Origin: JBDRGX01 sp043817485 [NCBI: bacterium] | Lineage (GTDB): Bacteria; JBDRGX01 | NCBI GenBank assembly: GCA_043817485.1 | Contig: JBDRGX010000054.1 | Location: 1 to 13,785, forward strand | DNA length: 13,785 bases | Direction of reading: 5' to 3' | In this document: one piece after another, positions 6,419 to 13,785 of the stretch | Numbering within the stretch: the first letter of the stretch is position 1 | How the letters are laid out: every line of letters begins with the position of its first letter | Program-made: the position numbers and the translations under genes | The notes under the pieces: model-generated | The model's database searches: none | What the model was told of the DNA's origin: nothing | The model's input: the letters and a program-made list of their open reading frames with translations, nothing else

Positions 6419-9400
6419 CTTTTAAATCCCTTTCTTGTAACCATATTCTTCCAGTTTTATCTTTAGCATCAATATATTGCGTATTAGATAATAATATTTC
6501 AAATTTATCATTGCCTAATTTTTTAATGGAATTTTCAGGAGATAAAAATTGAGATAAAACAGTTACTTTATAAGGAGAAGATTTAATTTTATTGAAATTA
6601 TCTGTTGCGATAACGGTTATTTCACCAATAAATCTAAAATCAAATTCATCATGATTAAAATAAAAATAATTTTCTTCATCAAAAGGATTTTGAGTTCTTC
6701 CAGAAATTTTTGGCTCATTAGACCAAGTAATTAAATTACTTTCCATTGTTTTTCCAGTTATTGTATCTATTGCTTCACAAATAAATTTAACTTTGGGATC
6801 AGTGCTTTTTATCATTCCATTATACATATTACTATCTCGAATATAAATTTTAAGTTCTTTAGATTCTGAAATAGTAATTTTTGTTTCAGTAATTTTTTGA
6901 TCTTCTACTTCTTTAAAATTAACTTTTGCTTTTAAAATTATTTCTCCTTTTTGATTTGCTTTTATTTTCCCAGTATAACTTTTTCCTGCAATTCCAGATA
7001 TCCAAGTAATTTGATTTAAAGCCACTGTACTTTCATTTCCTATTTCCCATTTTACTTCTATTTTACCCTCATTTATCATTTTTTCCATATCAATATTATT
7101 GCCTTGTTTATCTAAAGTTACTATTTCAAAATTACAAAAGGATTCTTTTCCTAAAATTGGAAAGGAAGGTGTAATTTCTACTTTATCAGCCATTGTTCCC
7201 ATAGAAATTGTATAAACATTACTTTGAAATTTTTTTATTTCAAATGAAAGCCCTGAACATTCAGCTTCTATTTGATAAAATATTTCTCCTTTTTGTACTT
7301 GATGTAATGATAAAGGTATTATAAAATTACAAAAGCCATCATTTTCTCTTACAATTATCGTTGAAAGAGTTTTCCAATCTGCATTTAATAATGTTTTCCA
7401 TTTTAAAGTTACTTCAAATTGTTTGTTAATAAATTTGTCAATTTTAATATTTATATCACCTTTTCCATATTTAACTGATGTATGTTTTAAAGGTAATAAA
7501 ATATTAAAATTAAAATCATTGGCATTTATTGCTTTTTCAAGTAATCCAGAAATATATCCTTCTTTATTTGCAGTAATGCTAATTTGATTTTGAGGAATTT
7601 TTTCAATTGAATAAAATCCATTTATAGCACTTAAACTACTTTTTTCAAATGATAAATTATTAGTTGCTACTTTTATTGTTGCATTAGATATTTCAGTAGT
7701 TCCATTTTCTGTAATTTTTCCAGATAAAGTATAAGAAGTATCAAATGGTGTTAAATAAAAATCTTTATCACTTATTGATTGATTTATAGATCTAAAATCT
7801 AATTCTTCTTTTAAACTCCAATAACCATCAGCAGAAATAATTATTTGATATAAATCTTTTTTTAAACCTAATTCATAAAAACCAATTGTGTTTGTAAATG
7901 TTTCTAAACTTTCATTTGTTTCTTTTGTAACTATAATTTTAGCAGAAGATATTCTTGTTTTGCTTTTAACATCTAAAATAAAACCTTTTAAAATTATATC
8001 TGCAGAAATAAGTTTAAAATTTAATATTTTTTCATCTTCTGTTTTTAACAAAATAGATTGAGATGTAGAAATATATCCATTAAAACTTGCTTCAATATTC
8101 CATAAAAGACCTTCTTCTGTAAATTCTAATAAAAATTCATATTTGCCTTCATTATTAGTTTTGGTAGAAAAAGTAGTACCTTTTTCATTAATTGCTTTTA
8201 CTAAAACATTTTCAAGTAATTGATCATTATTAGCATTTTTAATATTCCCTGAAACAATGGCTGCATTTTCATAAAGAATAAAATCTTTTTGTAAATTTTG
8301 TCCAAAAGATAAAGAAATTTTTTCAATAATTGTTTTAAACCCTGATTTGGAAATTTTAATAGTCCAATCTCGAATTTCAGTAATATTATCTGTTTGAAAA
8401 GGCAAGTCCATACAATACCAACCATATTCATCTGTAAAAGTTGTTTTTGTAATATTTTCTACATCAAGAGAAGTAAATTCAATTAAAGCTCCAACTATAT
8501 TTCCTCCACCAAAATTTTTTATTTTTCCCAAAAAAGTAGCAGTATTTCTTTTAAGATTTATTGCTTTTGATATATTTGTTCCAATGTTTTGTTGATTTAT
8601 TTCTATTATATCTTCATTGATTTGTTTATAACCAGTTTTCGTAACGGTAATTCGATATTTTCCTATGGGTAATTTAATATCTTTAATTTCACCTTTATCA
8701 TCAACAATTGTTTCAATAACTAATATTTCTCCAGGTATTTGATTCAATCTAATATAAGCTCGAGAAATTGGAGAAGCATTAGATATATCTTTTATATATA
8801 AATTAAGATTAGCAGTATTTATTTGATATTTAAAGCCAAAAATTTCACTACAAGAAGATTTTTTAGTATTTGTCTCATCTAAAGCCAAAACTTTCCATTT
8901 AAATTCATAATTAGAAAGTATTTTACTTGCATTTGTTAAAGTAATAGAAGGTTGAGTTGTAAAAGATTCCCATATTTTATTATAAACAGAACTTTCTCCT
9001 TCTGTTCCTCCAAGAAAAATATAAAGAATAAAATAATAATGAGTAGCTCCAGATACAGGATTCCATGTAAAATCAATTTTATCATCAGCATTATAACCAA
9101 TAATTGTATTATTTAAAGGAGAAAGTAATTGTGCTTGTTCTAAATTTATTGGGGAAAAATTTACCTTAAAATCTCTATACAAATTTATTCTAGGAGAAGT
9201 CATAACAATTGTATTATCATAATTATTTAAAACTACCCAGCTATATTTTCCTCCATGAAATAAAGGAGGTGTTTGTGTATTATTAAATGTTCCAGAAGGA
9301 TCTAAATCACCATAATTTATTGTTGATGATGAAGTAATAGCTTGCCATATTGGAGAAATGTTTTTTACTTTTATATTTTTTCCACTTTTATCTAAAGTTA

Positions 9401-9866
9401 TAGGCATATCAGAAACTATAATATGATAAAAAGGAACATTTTCAACTTTTGTCCATGAAAAAATTAAAGGTAATTGAGATAAAGTAATAGTAAATAAATC
9501 ATCGGGTTTATTCATTAAAGGAACTTGATTAGCATCAATACAAATTCTAAAAATAGTTGAAAAATTATTAGAATCTTTTTGTTTTATTCGAGCATAATAA
9601 ATTCCAGTTTGAAAATTTACATTATTAGGAATAAAAGTTATTTCTCCTTTTTGTGTTTGATTAAGAAAATTAGCACCTTCGAATTCTGGAACTCTTGAAT
9701 ATTCTAAAACACAAACATCTTCTGTTAATGCTTGCCATTTTATAATTACAGATTCATTTTCAGAAATTGGCAAAAAAGGTGTTTGTAATAAAGGAATTTC
9801 TGAATGAGCTAAATTTATTAAAAAAAGAAATATGCTTAATTTTTTTATAATTTGTTGAATAAACAT
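6375..9866 (-). CDS. Large secreted Fn3 / carboxypeptidase-regulatory-like repeat surface protein
   Basis: The 1163-residue product has a signal peptide (about 1-22, ending LAHS). Three Fn3-like domains follow at about 24-110, 112-230 and 240-345 (SVIIKWQALTEDVCVLEYS, PLIFSWTKVENVPFYHIIVS, KIDFTWNPVSGATHYYFILY). Five carboxypeptidase-regulatory-like (CarboxypepD_reg) domains lie at about 350-790, each with the pattern hhGxI then T.x.G.Y and a closing GY or GF (YRITVTKTGYKQ, WTIKISKSGFKT, NIEASFNGYIS, QIIISADGYWS, ISITANKEGYIS). Residues 880-1130 look like Ig-like domains. It probably acts at the cell surface in adhesion, matrix or carbohydrate contact; no catalytic domain is visible. The start is supported by AAGGAG 8 bases before ATG. 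The last 11 or so residues (after EEKK, GKIYCYFF) are out-of-frame junk after an A10 run, and the true C-terminus is most likely the FlgD-like domain at 5822-6418, giving about 1350 residues. It heads the tightly packed minus-strand cluster down to wtpA. Confidence 0.85.
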   Translation of the reverse strand: MFIQQIIKKLSIFLFLINLAHSEIPLLQTPFLPISENESVIIKWQALTEDVCVLEYSRVPEFEGANFLNQTQKGEITFIPNNVNFQTGIYYARIKQKDSNNFSTIFRICIDANQVPLMNKPDDLFTITLSQLPLIFSWTKVENVPFYHIIVSDMPITLDKSGKNIKVKNISPIWQAITSSSTINYGDLDPSGTFNNTQTPPLFHGGKYSWVVLNNYDNTIVMTSPRINLYRDFKVNFSPINLEQAQLLSPLNNTIIGYNADDKIDFTWNPVSGATHYYFILYIFLGGTEGESSVYNKIWESFTTQPSITLTNASKILSNYEFKWKVLALDETNTKKSSCSEIFGFKYQINTANLNLYIKDISNASPISRAYIRLNQIPGEILVIETIVDDKGEIKDIKLPIGKYRITVTKTGYKQINEDIIEINQQNIGTNISKAINLKRNTATFLGKIKNFGGGNIVGALIEFTSLDVENITKTTFTDEYGWYCMDLPFQTDNITEIRDWTIKISKSGFKTIIEKISLSFGQNLQKDFILYENAAIVSGNIKNANNDQLLENVLVKAINEKGTTFSTKTNNEGKYEFLLEFTEEGLLWNIEASFNGYISTSQSILLKTEDEKILNFKLISADIILKGFILDVKSKTRISSAKIIVTKETNESLETFTNTIGFYELGLKKDLYQIIISADGYWSLKEELDFRSINQSISDKDFYLTPFDTSYTLSGKITENGTTEISNATIKVATNNLSFEKSSLSAINGFYSIEKIPQNQISITANKEGYISGLLEKAINANDFNFNILLPLKHTSVKYGKGDINIKIDKFINKQFEVTLKWKTLLNADWKTLSTIIVRENDGFCNFIIPLSLHQVQKGEIFYQIEAECSGLSFEIKKFQSNVYTISMGTMADKVEITPSFPILGKESFCNFEIVTLDKQGNNIDMEKMINEGKIEVKWEIGNESTVALNQITWISGIAGKSYTGKIKANQKGEIILKAKVNFKEVEDQKITETKITISESKELKIYIRDSNMYNGMIKSTDPKVKFICEAIDTITGKTMESNLITWSNEPKISGRTQNPFDEENYFYFNHDEFDFRFIGEITVIATDNFNKIKSSPYKVTVLSQFLSPENSIKKLGNDKFEILLSNTQYIDAKDKTGRIWLQERDLKDEEKKNGKIYCYFF
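6403..6412 (-). other. A10 homopolymer, frameshift or slippage site
   Basis: The minus strand reads GATGAAG, ten A residues, TGGAAAAATATAC. With ten As the repeat-protein frame gives DEEKKNGKIYCYFF and stops. With nine (or twelve) it runs on through MEKYTVISSKYFKIG into the FlgD-like domain. This could be RNA-polymerase slippage, ribosomal +1 frameshifting, a phase-variable tract, a genuine mutation or a sequencing error. Confidence 0.7.
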
Positions 9867-10007
9867 TGAATAATCTCCTTTTTTGAATAAACTTGTTAAA
9901 GTTTTAAAAAATACAAAAATATTTAAAATTGTGTTATAAATATTTTTTCAAATCATTTACCAATAAAGATATTGTTTTTTCAATTTGAATTTTCTCTTAC
10001 AATTGTC

Positions 10008-10238
10008 TTATTTTGCATCATAGAGAACCCTTCCTTCTTCAAAAATACTCTTTACAAAAGAATCGCCCAAGTTTAATTTCTGCTCTATTTCCTCAGATTT
10101 GTAGACAACGAAGTCAGTTGCTAACCTATATTTGATCAGCCTATCCAATTGACGAATCCTATCAACACCAAGAAAAATGTTATTTATGGTTAGGCTAAAC
10201 GAAGTTGCAAAGCAATTTAGGTGAATATAGCGAATCAT
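10008..10238 (-). pseudogene. C-terminal remnant of an MNT-type nucleotidyltransferase
   Basis: About the last 48 residues of this 76-codon frame (LDRLIKYRLATDFVVYKSEE, then LNLGDSFVKSIFEEGRVLYDAK) resemble the C-terminal end of small minimal nucleotidyltransferases, which typically ends with a DxxV segment, a P/SEE-E helix and F...I.EEG.VLY. The catalytic part (GSxxxGxxxxxSDxD) is absent, and only 82 bp separate this frame from the AIPR stop, so the N-terminal part is lost. The first 25 residues look unrelated, and the ATG has no ribosome site. MNT proteins are usually paired with HEPN partners as a toxin-antitoxin module. G+C is higher than in the flanking host genes, as in the AIPR gene. 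I see a decayed fragment, not a working gene; the family assignment is by pattern memory and moderately sure. Confidence 0.5.
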
Positions 10239-10320
10239 TTAGCCATTGTTATTTGCTATTGCGTTTCCTTATCTATTACTACATTCAACATTCCCGGTTT
10301 GACCCCAATTTTTCCTTTTT

Positions 10321-12078
10321 TTAATCAGCTTCCCATCTATATTCAAAATCTTCGTTTGCTAATGTTAATGTTTGTTTTAGTCGTTTGCTAATGTCTTGTC
10401 CACCAGGAATCATTGGAAGCATACTAAAATAGTTGCGAATTGCAAAATTTATCCCCGCAAGACAAGCTTTAGTTTTAATCCAATTAGAAGGGCTAAATAT
10501 TTTCCCTTGTGGTTGAGCTTCATTAGCAGCAGCTTCTAATGCCATATTGACACTACTTCCACTAATGCTAATTATTTCAGTTACCATTCCATCTTGTTGG
10601 GCTTTTTCTAAACAACGACTCGGATTTGGAACTCTGTCTGATTCATTATTTGAAATTGCAAAGCACATTGATATAGCATAAAGATGATGATATGGCGCGT
10701 ACGCTTTCATTGCAAGCAATGTTTCATTCAATCCGAGAGGATTTTGGTCAGTCCAACTTTTTAGAAGCTCTTTCGTCCAAAAATTAAGTGCGTGAGCGTT
10801 CTCTGGTTTATATTCCCGCTTAAAAAGTTGCTCAAAATATTTATCAAAAATTTTTGCTTCACTATATGAAATATTAGGTCTTTTAGAGTGCCAAGCAATT
10901 AAATATTTGCCAAGGTCGGAAAAGTCTAACACATAATTTTTGTCTTTGTCAGCAGGAGCTTGCTCGCCCCGTTTTGTAATGAAGTAACCGCTGGGATACT
11001 TTTGTTCAAAGAGTTTCTTTAAGTTCAAAACTCTTTTATCATTGCTTCTTAAATCACGGGGCTTGACAGCACTTTGAGAGTTTGTGTTAATACTTATTCT
11101 GTCTGCTCTTTCTCTTTGTGGAATTTCGTAAAACCTAAATAAAACAAAAGTGTCGTCTAATGTTTTTATTTTTTCACTACAATTTATAATAGTATTTAAC
11201 GATTGACAACCGTTCACAACGCTTAACCCATTAAGTTTTAATTTGTGGTCTTGTAATTCAAGTTTATTGCAAATGGCAGTAATACCATTGTGAAAAAAGA
11301 AAAAGTCACGATGTTTGTCGCTGTATATTGTATTTTTTATCCCCTTATTTACTGCATTATTTAAACCCAAACTTTGTCTAACATTTTTTTGGAATAATGT
11401 TCCGTCCTTTATGCCAGGAATGTTAATACATTCACTTAAAGGAATTGCAGCAACAATGACTTGCGTTCCCGCTATATTAAGAGGTAGAAAATGGCTGTTA
11501 GATAAATCTATTGTATGTTTAATTGATGGATTTTCTCTTTCCAGTGCCAAATCATATCTTCTGTTTAACTCGTCTTTATCAATGACAGTTATTGATGATG
11601 GAAAATCTTCATTTTCAGCAAGGTCAGCTAATTGTTTTTGAAATGTTGCAAGGTCATTGTTTGCAGATTCTGTTAGAGTAGAAGTTGTAATCAATTCAAA
11701 AGCAACTTCATAATCGTCCTCAAGTGCTTTCGCAACTTCTGATAATTTCCTTTTCAATTTTATATTTCCAACCTCCTGTAATCTTACTATATCTCGTAAT
11801 TGCAACCAAGAGGATAAAACTTCTCTCAAGGGTTCTGCGTCAACTGAAGAACTCCCAATAAACTTTCCTTGAATTGTAAAAATAGTTTGCTTATCATCAT
11901 CAATTACGATAGCGTCAATTTGTTTGTCATCCGCACCGTCTGTGATGTCGTCTTTGGTTTCATTCATACTTCTTAAATGAATGTTCATTAAATACCAAGC
12001 AACAAATTTTTGTCCGTCATTTGAAAAATTTTGCTGGTAGTAATCTTGTTTGATTTCTTCTTTTATCTGTTTATACAT
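10321..12078 (-). CDS. AIPR-family (abortive infection phage resistance) protein with PD-(D/E)xK-like N-terminus
   Basis: The 585-residue product carries the AIPR-domain signature in order: DGTLFQKNVRQSLG then VNKGI (225-247), FFFHNGITAICNKL (260-273), LSVVNGCQSLNTI (285-297), VLFRFYEIP (312-320) and ISINTNSQSAVKPRDLRSND (328-347). AIPR-domain proteins are linked to phage defence by abortive infection. The N-terminal part reads YLMNIHL, ITDGADDKQIDAIVID, IFTIQGKF; Asp55 with Gln70 and Lys72 gives a D-x14-QxK pattern like that of restriction-type nucleases, so I infer a nuclease or nuclease-like domain. It is cytoplasmic, with no signal or membrane segment. ATG is preceded by AAAAGGA about 9 bases upstream, and a good promoter lies 102 bp before it. 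It appears complete and intact. Its G+C content is visibly higher than that of its neighbours, which indicates transfer. No methylase or other restriction subunit accompanies it. Confidence 0.85.
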   Translation of the reverse strand: MYKQIKEEIKQDYYQQNFSNDGQKFVAWYLMNIHLRSMNETKDDITDGADDKQIDAIVIDDDKQTIFTIQGKFIGSSSVDAEPLREVLSSWLQLRDIVRLQEVGNIKLKRKLSEVAKALEDDYEVAFELITTSTLTESANNDLATFQKQLADLAENEDFPSSITVIDKDELNRRYDLALERENPSIKHTIDLSNSHFLPLNIAGTQVIVAAIPLSECINIPGIKDGTLFQKNVRQSLGLNNAVNKGIKNTIYSDKHRDFFFFHNGITAICNKLELQDHKLKLNGLSVVNGCQSLNTIINCSEKIKTLDDTFVLFRFYEIPQRERADRISINTNSQSAVKPRDLRSNDKRVLNLKKLFEQKYPSGYFITKRGEQAPADKDKNYVLDFSDLGKYLIAWHSKRPNISYSEAKIFDKYFEQLFKREYKPENAHALNFWTKELLKSWTDQNPLGLNETLLAMKAYAPYHHLYAISMCFAISNNESDRVPNPSRCLEKAQQDGMVTEIISISGSSVNMALEAAANEAQPQGKIFSPSNWIKTKACLAGINFAIRNYFSMLPMIPGGQDISKRLKQTLTLANEDFEYRWEAD

Positions 12079-12179
12079 ATTTTTTTTCCTTTTATTTAGG
12101 TTAATACATTCATTAATTACGAAAAAATTAACACCTTGTTTTTCTAAAATTTCTAAAATATGAAATTGAATAAAATTTA

Positions 12180-12208
12180 ATAATAAAAAACTTATATTTA
12201 TTTGTCAA
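12180..12208 (-). promoter_or_regulatory. Sigma-70 promoter for the AIPR gene
   Basis: On the minus strand a perfect TTGACA (12208-12203) is followed, exactly 17 bp later, by TATTAT (12185-12180, five of six consensus bases). The start site would be near 12173, leaving a leader of about 95 bases before the ribosome site AAAAGGA. Confidence 0.6.
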
Positions 12209-12272
12209 ATGTTTTTTTTAAAAAGGTTGTTACTAAATAAAAAAATAAAAAAAATTTTAAAATGGTTATTTT

Positions 12273-12324
12273 TTCATTTAATTATCTAATTTTCTAATCT
12301 ATCTGTATTCGTAAATTAAATGAA
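12273..12324. repeat. 11-bp perfect inverted repeat between two divergent promoters
   Basis: TTCATTTAATT (12273-12283) is the exact reverse complement of AATTAAATGAA (12314-12324), with 30 bases between. It lies upstream of both the AIPR and aminotransferase promoters. It might be an operator or a spent repeat, but AT-rich chance matches are common here. Confidence 0.35.
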
Positions 12325-12365
12325 TAATATATTTTTGATAAAAAGTAAAAAAATAATTAAAATAT

Positions 12366-12394
12366 TTGACAAAAAAAATATAAGTCAATATACA
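12366..12394 (+). promoter_or_regulatory. Sigma-70 promoter for the class III aminotransferase
   Basis: A perfect TTGACA (12366-12371) and TATACA (12389-12394) are 17 bp apart. A second candidate -10, TATAAT at 12410-12415, has no good -35. The ribosome site AAAGGAG (12421-12427) follows and stands 8 bases before ATG. Confidence 0.55.
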
Positions 12395-12435
12395 AAAAAC
12401 ATTTGTAATTATAATATAAAAAAGGAGTTTTTAAA

Positions 12436-13785
12436 ATGGCTAAAGTTTATGAAATGATACCAAAAGATGTTAAAAAAATAAATACTTGTTTTAGACGAAT
12501 TCAAACTAAATTTCCAGTTCCAGAATCTATTCCTATATTAGAAAATTTACAAAAATATGAACCTATATCTATGCAAGGACAACCTTTAATTGTTTGGGAT
12601 AAAGCAAAAGATTTTCAAATTTTTGATAAATGGGGAAATATTTGGTTAGATTGGAGTAGTGGTGTTTTAGTAACAAATGCTGGACATAGTAATTCCAAAA
12701 TACAAGAAGCTATTATTAATCAAGTTAATTATGGACTACTTCATAATTATTGTTTTCCAAGTGAAATGAGAGCAAAATTAGCAGAAAAATTAGTAAATCT
12801 TGCTCCAAAATCACTTGGTAAAGTTTTTTTACTTACTACTGGATCTGAAGCTACAGAATGTGTTTTAAAATTATCACGAACTTATGGTTTTAAAAATGGT
12901 GGTAAAGAAAAAATAAAAATGATTTCTTTTACTGGTGCTTTTCATGGAAGAACATTAGGTTCTCAAATGATGGGTGGTATTCCATCTTTAAAAGATTGGA
13001 TTATTAATTTAGATAAAGATATACAACAAGTACCATTTCCAAATTGTTTTAGATGTCCATGGGGTAAAGAAAATTATCAAAATTGTGATAAAGAATGTTT
13101 TGAAAATTTTAAAAACTACTTATCATCTATTTCTGTTTCTCCTAATCAAATAGCTGGAATTATTACTGAAACTTATCAAGGTGGTGGTTCTACATTTCTT
13201 CCCAAAGGATTTGTTAAATTATTATCTAATTTTTGCAAAGAAAATGATATTCTTTTAACTTTTGATGAAGTGCAAGCTGGATTTGGTCGTACTGGAAAAA
13301 TGTTTGCATTTGAACATTATGAAGTAGAGCCAGATCTTATTTGTTGTGGAAAAGGTATTACAAGCTCTCTTCCTTTATCAGCAGTTATTGGAAGAAATGA
13401 TGTAATGGATCTTTATCAAGCTCGAGCAATGACAAGTACTCATACTGGAAATCCTGTATGTATAGCTGCAGCATTGGCAAGTATAGATTGTATTGTTGAA
13501 AATAATCTTGTTAAAAATGCTGATGAAATTGGTAAAATATTGTTAGAAGAATTAGAAAAAATTCAAAAAGATTTTAAAGATGTAGTTGGTGTTATTCAAG
13601 GAAAAGGATTAGTTTATGGAATGCATATTGTTATGCCTAAAACAAAAACACCAAATCCAGATTTGGCTTTTGAACTTGTTGGTAAAGCAGTAGAAAAAGG
13701 ATTAGCTCTTTTTACTCCAGTAGGAGAAGCAACTTTGAAAATAGCACCTCCATTAACAATTACAAAAGAAGCTATTAAAGATGGA
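12436..13785 (+). CDS. Class III PLP aminotransferase (4-aminobutyrate aminotransferase-like), 3' end outside window
   Basis: The gene opens with ATG behind a strong AAAGGAG site and reads 450 codons without a stop to the window edge; few codons should be missing. It transfers an amino group, usually from an omega-amine or amino acid, to a 2-oxo acid in the cytoplasm. Fold-type I class III motifs are present: TTGSEATECVLKLSR (134-148), FTGAFHGRTLGS (165-176), TFDEVQAGFGRTG (275-287) with Asp277 holding the PLP ring, and the Schiff-base Lys306 in LICCGKGITSSLPLSAVIGR. Residues 204-221 contain four cysteines (CFRC, nine residues, CDKEC), a cluster that I recall from archaeal-type GABA-aminotransferase relatives and that could bind metal. 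GabT-like activity is the best guess; ornithine, acetylornithine or other omega-amine substrates, and a related amino-acid racemase, are alternatives. It is the only plus-strand gene, with its own promoter, so it is not part of the surface-protein cluster. Confidence 0.88.
   Translation, partial: MAKVYEMIPKDVKKINTCFRRIQTKFPVPESIPILENLQKYEPISMQGQPLIVWDKAKDFQIFDKWGNIWLDWSSGVLVTNAGHSNSKIQEAIINQVNYGLLHNYCFPSEMRAKLAEKLVNLAPKSLGKVFLLTTGSEATECVLKLSRTYGFKNGGKEKIKMISFTGAFHGRTLGSQMMGGIPSLKDWIINLDKDIQQVPFPNCFRCPWGKENYQNCDKECFENFKNYLSSISVSPNQIAGIITETYQGGGSTFLPKGFVKLLSNFCKENDILLTFDEVQAGFGRTGKMFAFEHYEVEPDLICCGKGITSSLPLSAVIGRNDVMDLYQARAMTSTHTGNPVCIAAALASIDCIVENNLVKNADEIGKILLEELEKIQKDFKDVVGVIQGKGLVYGMHIVMPKTKTPNPDLAFELVGKAVEKGLALFTPVGEATLKIAPPLTITKEAIKDG

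Larger units (their letters stand above)
12079..12435. other. Divergent 357-bp intergenic region between AIPR and aminotransferase genes
   Basis: No open frame here looks coding on either strand. The region is extremely AT-rich and holds two outward-facing sigma-70-like promoters and one 11-bp inverted repeat, listed separately. The host-like base composition begins right before the AIPR start, so one edge of the acquired segment lies close to 12080. Confidence 0.7.

Noticed and set aside
8201-8431. 76-codon minus-strand frame
   Set aside because: It is an alternative frame inside the giant repeat-protein gene, with no homology-like features.
10160-10235. GCCTAAC/GTTAGGC motif reminiscent of an integron attC core
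   Set aside because: No matching partner core with suitable spacing and no integrase gene were seen; a single 7-base motif is not evidence.
11315-11641. 108-codon plus-strand open frame
   Set aside because: It lies wholly antisense inside the well-supported AIPR gene and shows no domain or start signal.

Overview
The window is a very AT-rich stretch of bacterial chromosome (lines sampled by eye run roughly 18-30% G+C). Several genes point to a cell with an outer membrane: an Omp85/BamA-type POTRA protein, a predicted small outer-membrane barrel protein, and a large secreted Fn3/carboxypeptidase-regulatory-like repeat protein whose last domain is of the FlgD-Ig-like type. That mix, together with the Fn3-rich surface proteins, suggests an uncultured Gram-negative lineage of the FCB group or a related candidate phylum. 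I cannot name the phylum from this sequence.

Layout. Everything from 76 to 12078 is on the minus strand; only the last gene (12436 to the window end) is on plus. Read in the direction of transcription, the minus-strand genes are: an AIPR-family phage-defence protein (12078-10321) and a nucleotidyltransferase remnant (10238-10008); a surface-protein cluster made of a giant repeat protein (9866-6375), its out-of-frame C-terminal FlgD-like domain (6418-5822), an M24 Xaa-Pro-type peptidase (5822-4755), an Fn3 plus barrel protein (4718-3861) and a WtpA-type tungstate/molybdate-binding protein (3853-2885); then ilvE (2730-1855), a 463-bp repeat-rich spacer, a rhomboid protease with a TTG start (1391-726) and a truncated POTRA/Omp85 protein (708-76). 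On the plus strand a class III aminotransferase starts at 12436 behind its own promoter and runs off the window.

How the genes fit together. The block 9866-2885 is tightly spaced (overlaps or gaps of 7-36 bp) and looks like one transcription unit mostly for exported proteins. Its most striking point is a run of ten A residues (minus strand) where the repeat protein loses frame. The FlgD-like domain that should end it lies in the other frame just downstream, so the two ORFs are probably one protein of about 1350 residues, split by a real or artefactual one-base slip. The rhomboid and POTRA genes form a separate two-gene unit whose second gene ends early in a tandem duplication close to the window edge.

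The AIPR gene and the adjacent MNT remnant have clearly higher G+C (about 35-40% in sampled lines) than everything around them and carry typical defence-island content, so I read 10008-12078 as horizontally acquired. AIPR has a consensus-like sigma-70 promoter (TTGACA, 17 bp, TATTAT) in the AT-rich flank. I found no tRNA, rRNA, CRISPR array or complete insertion sequence.
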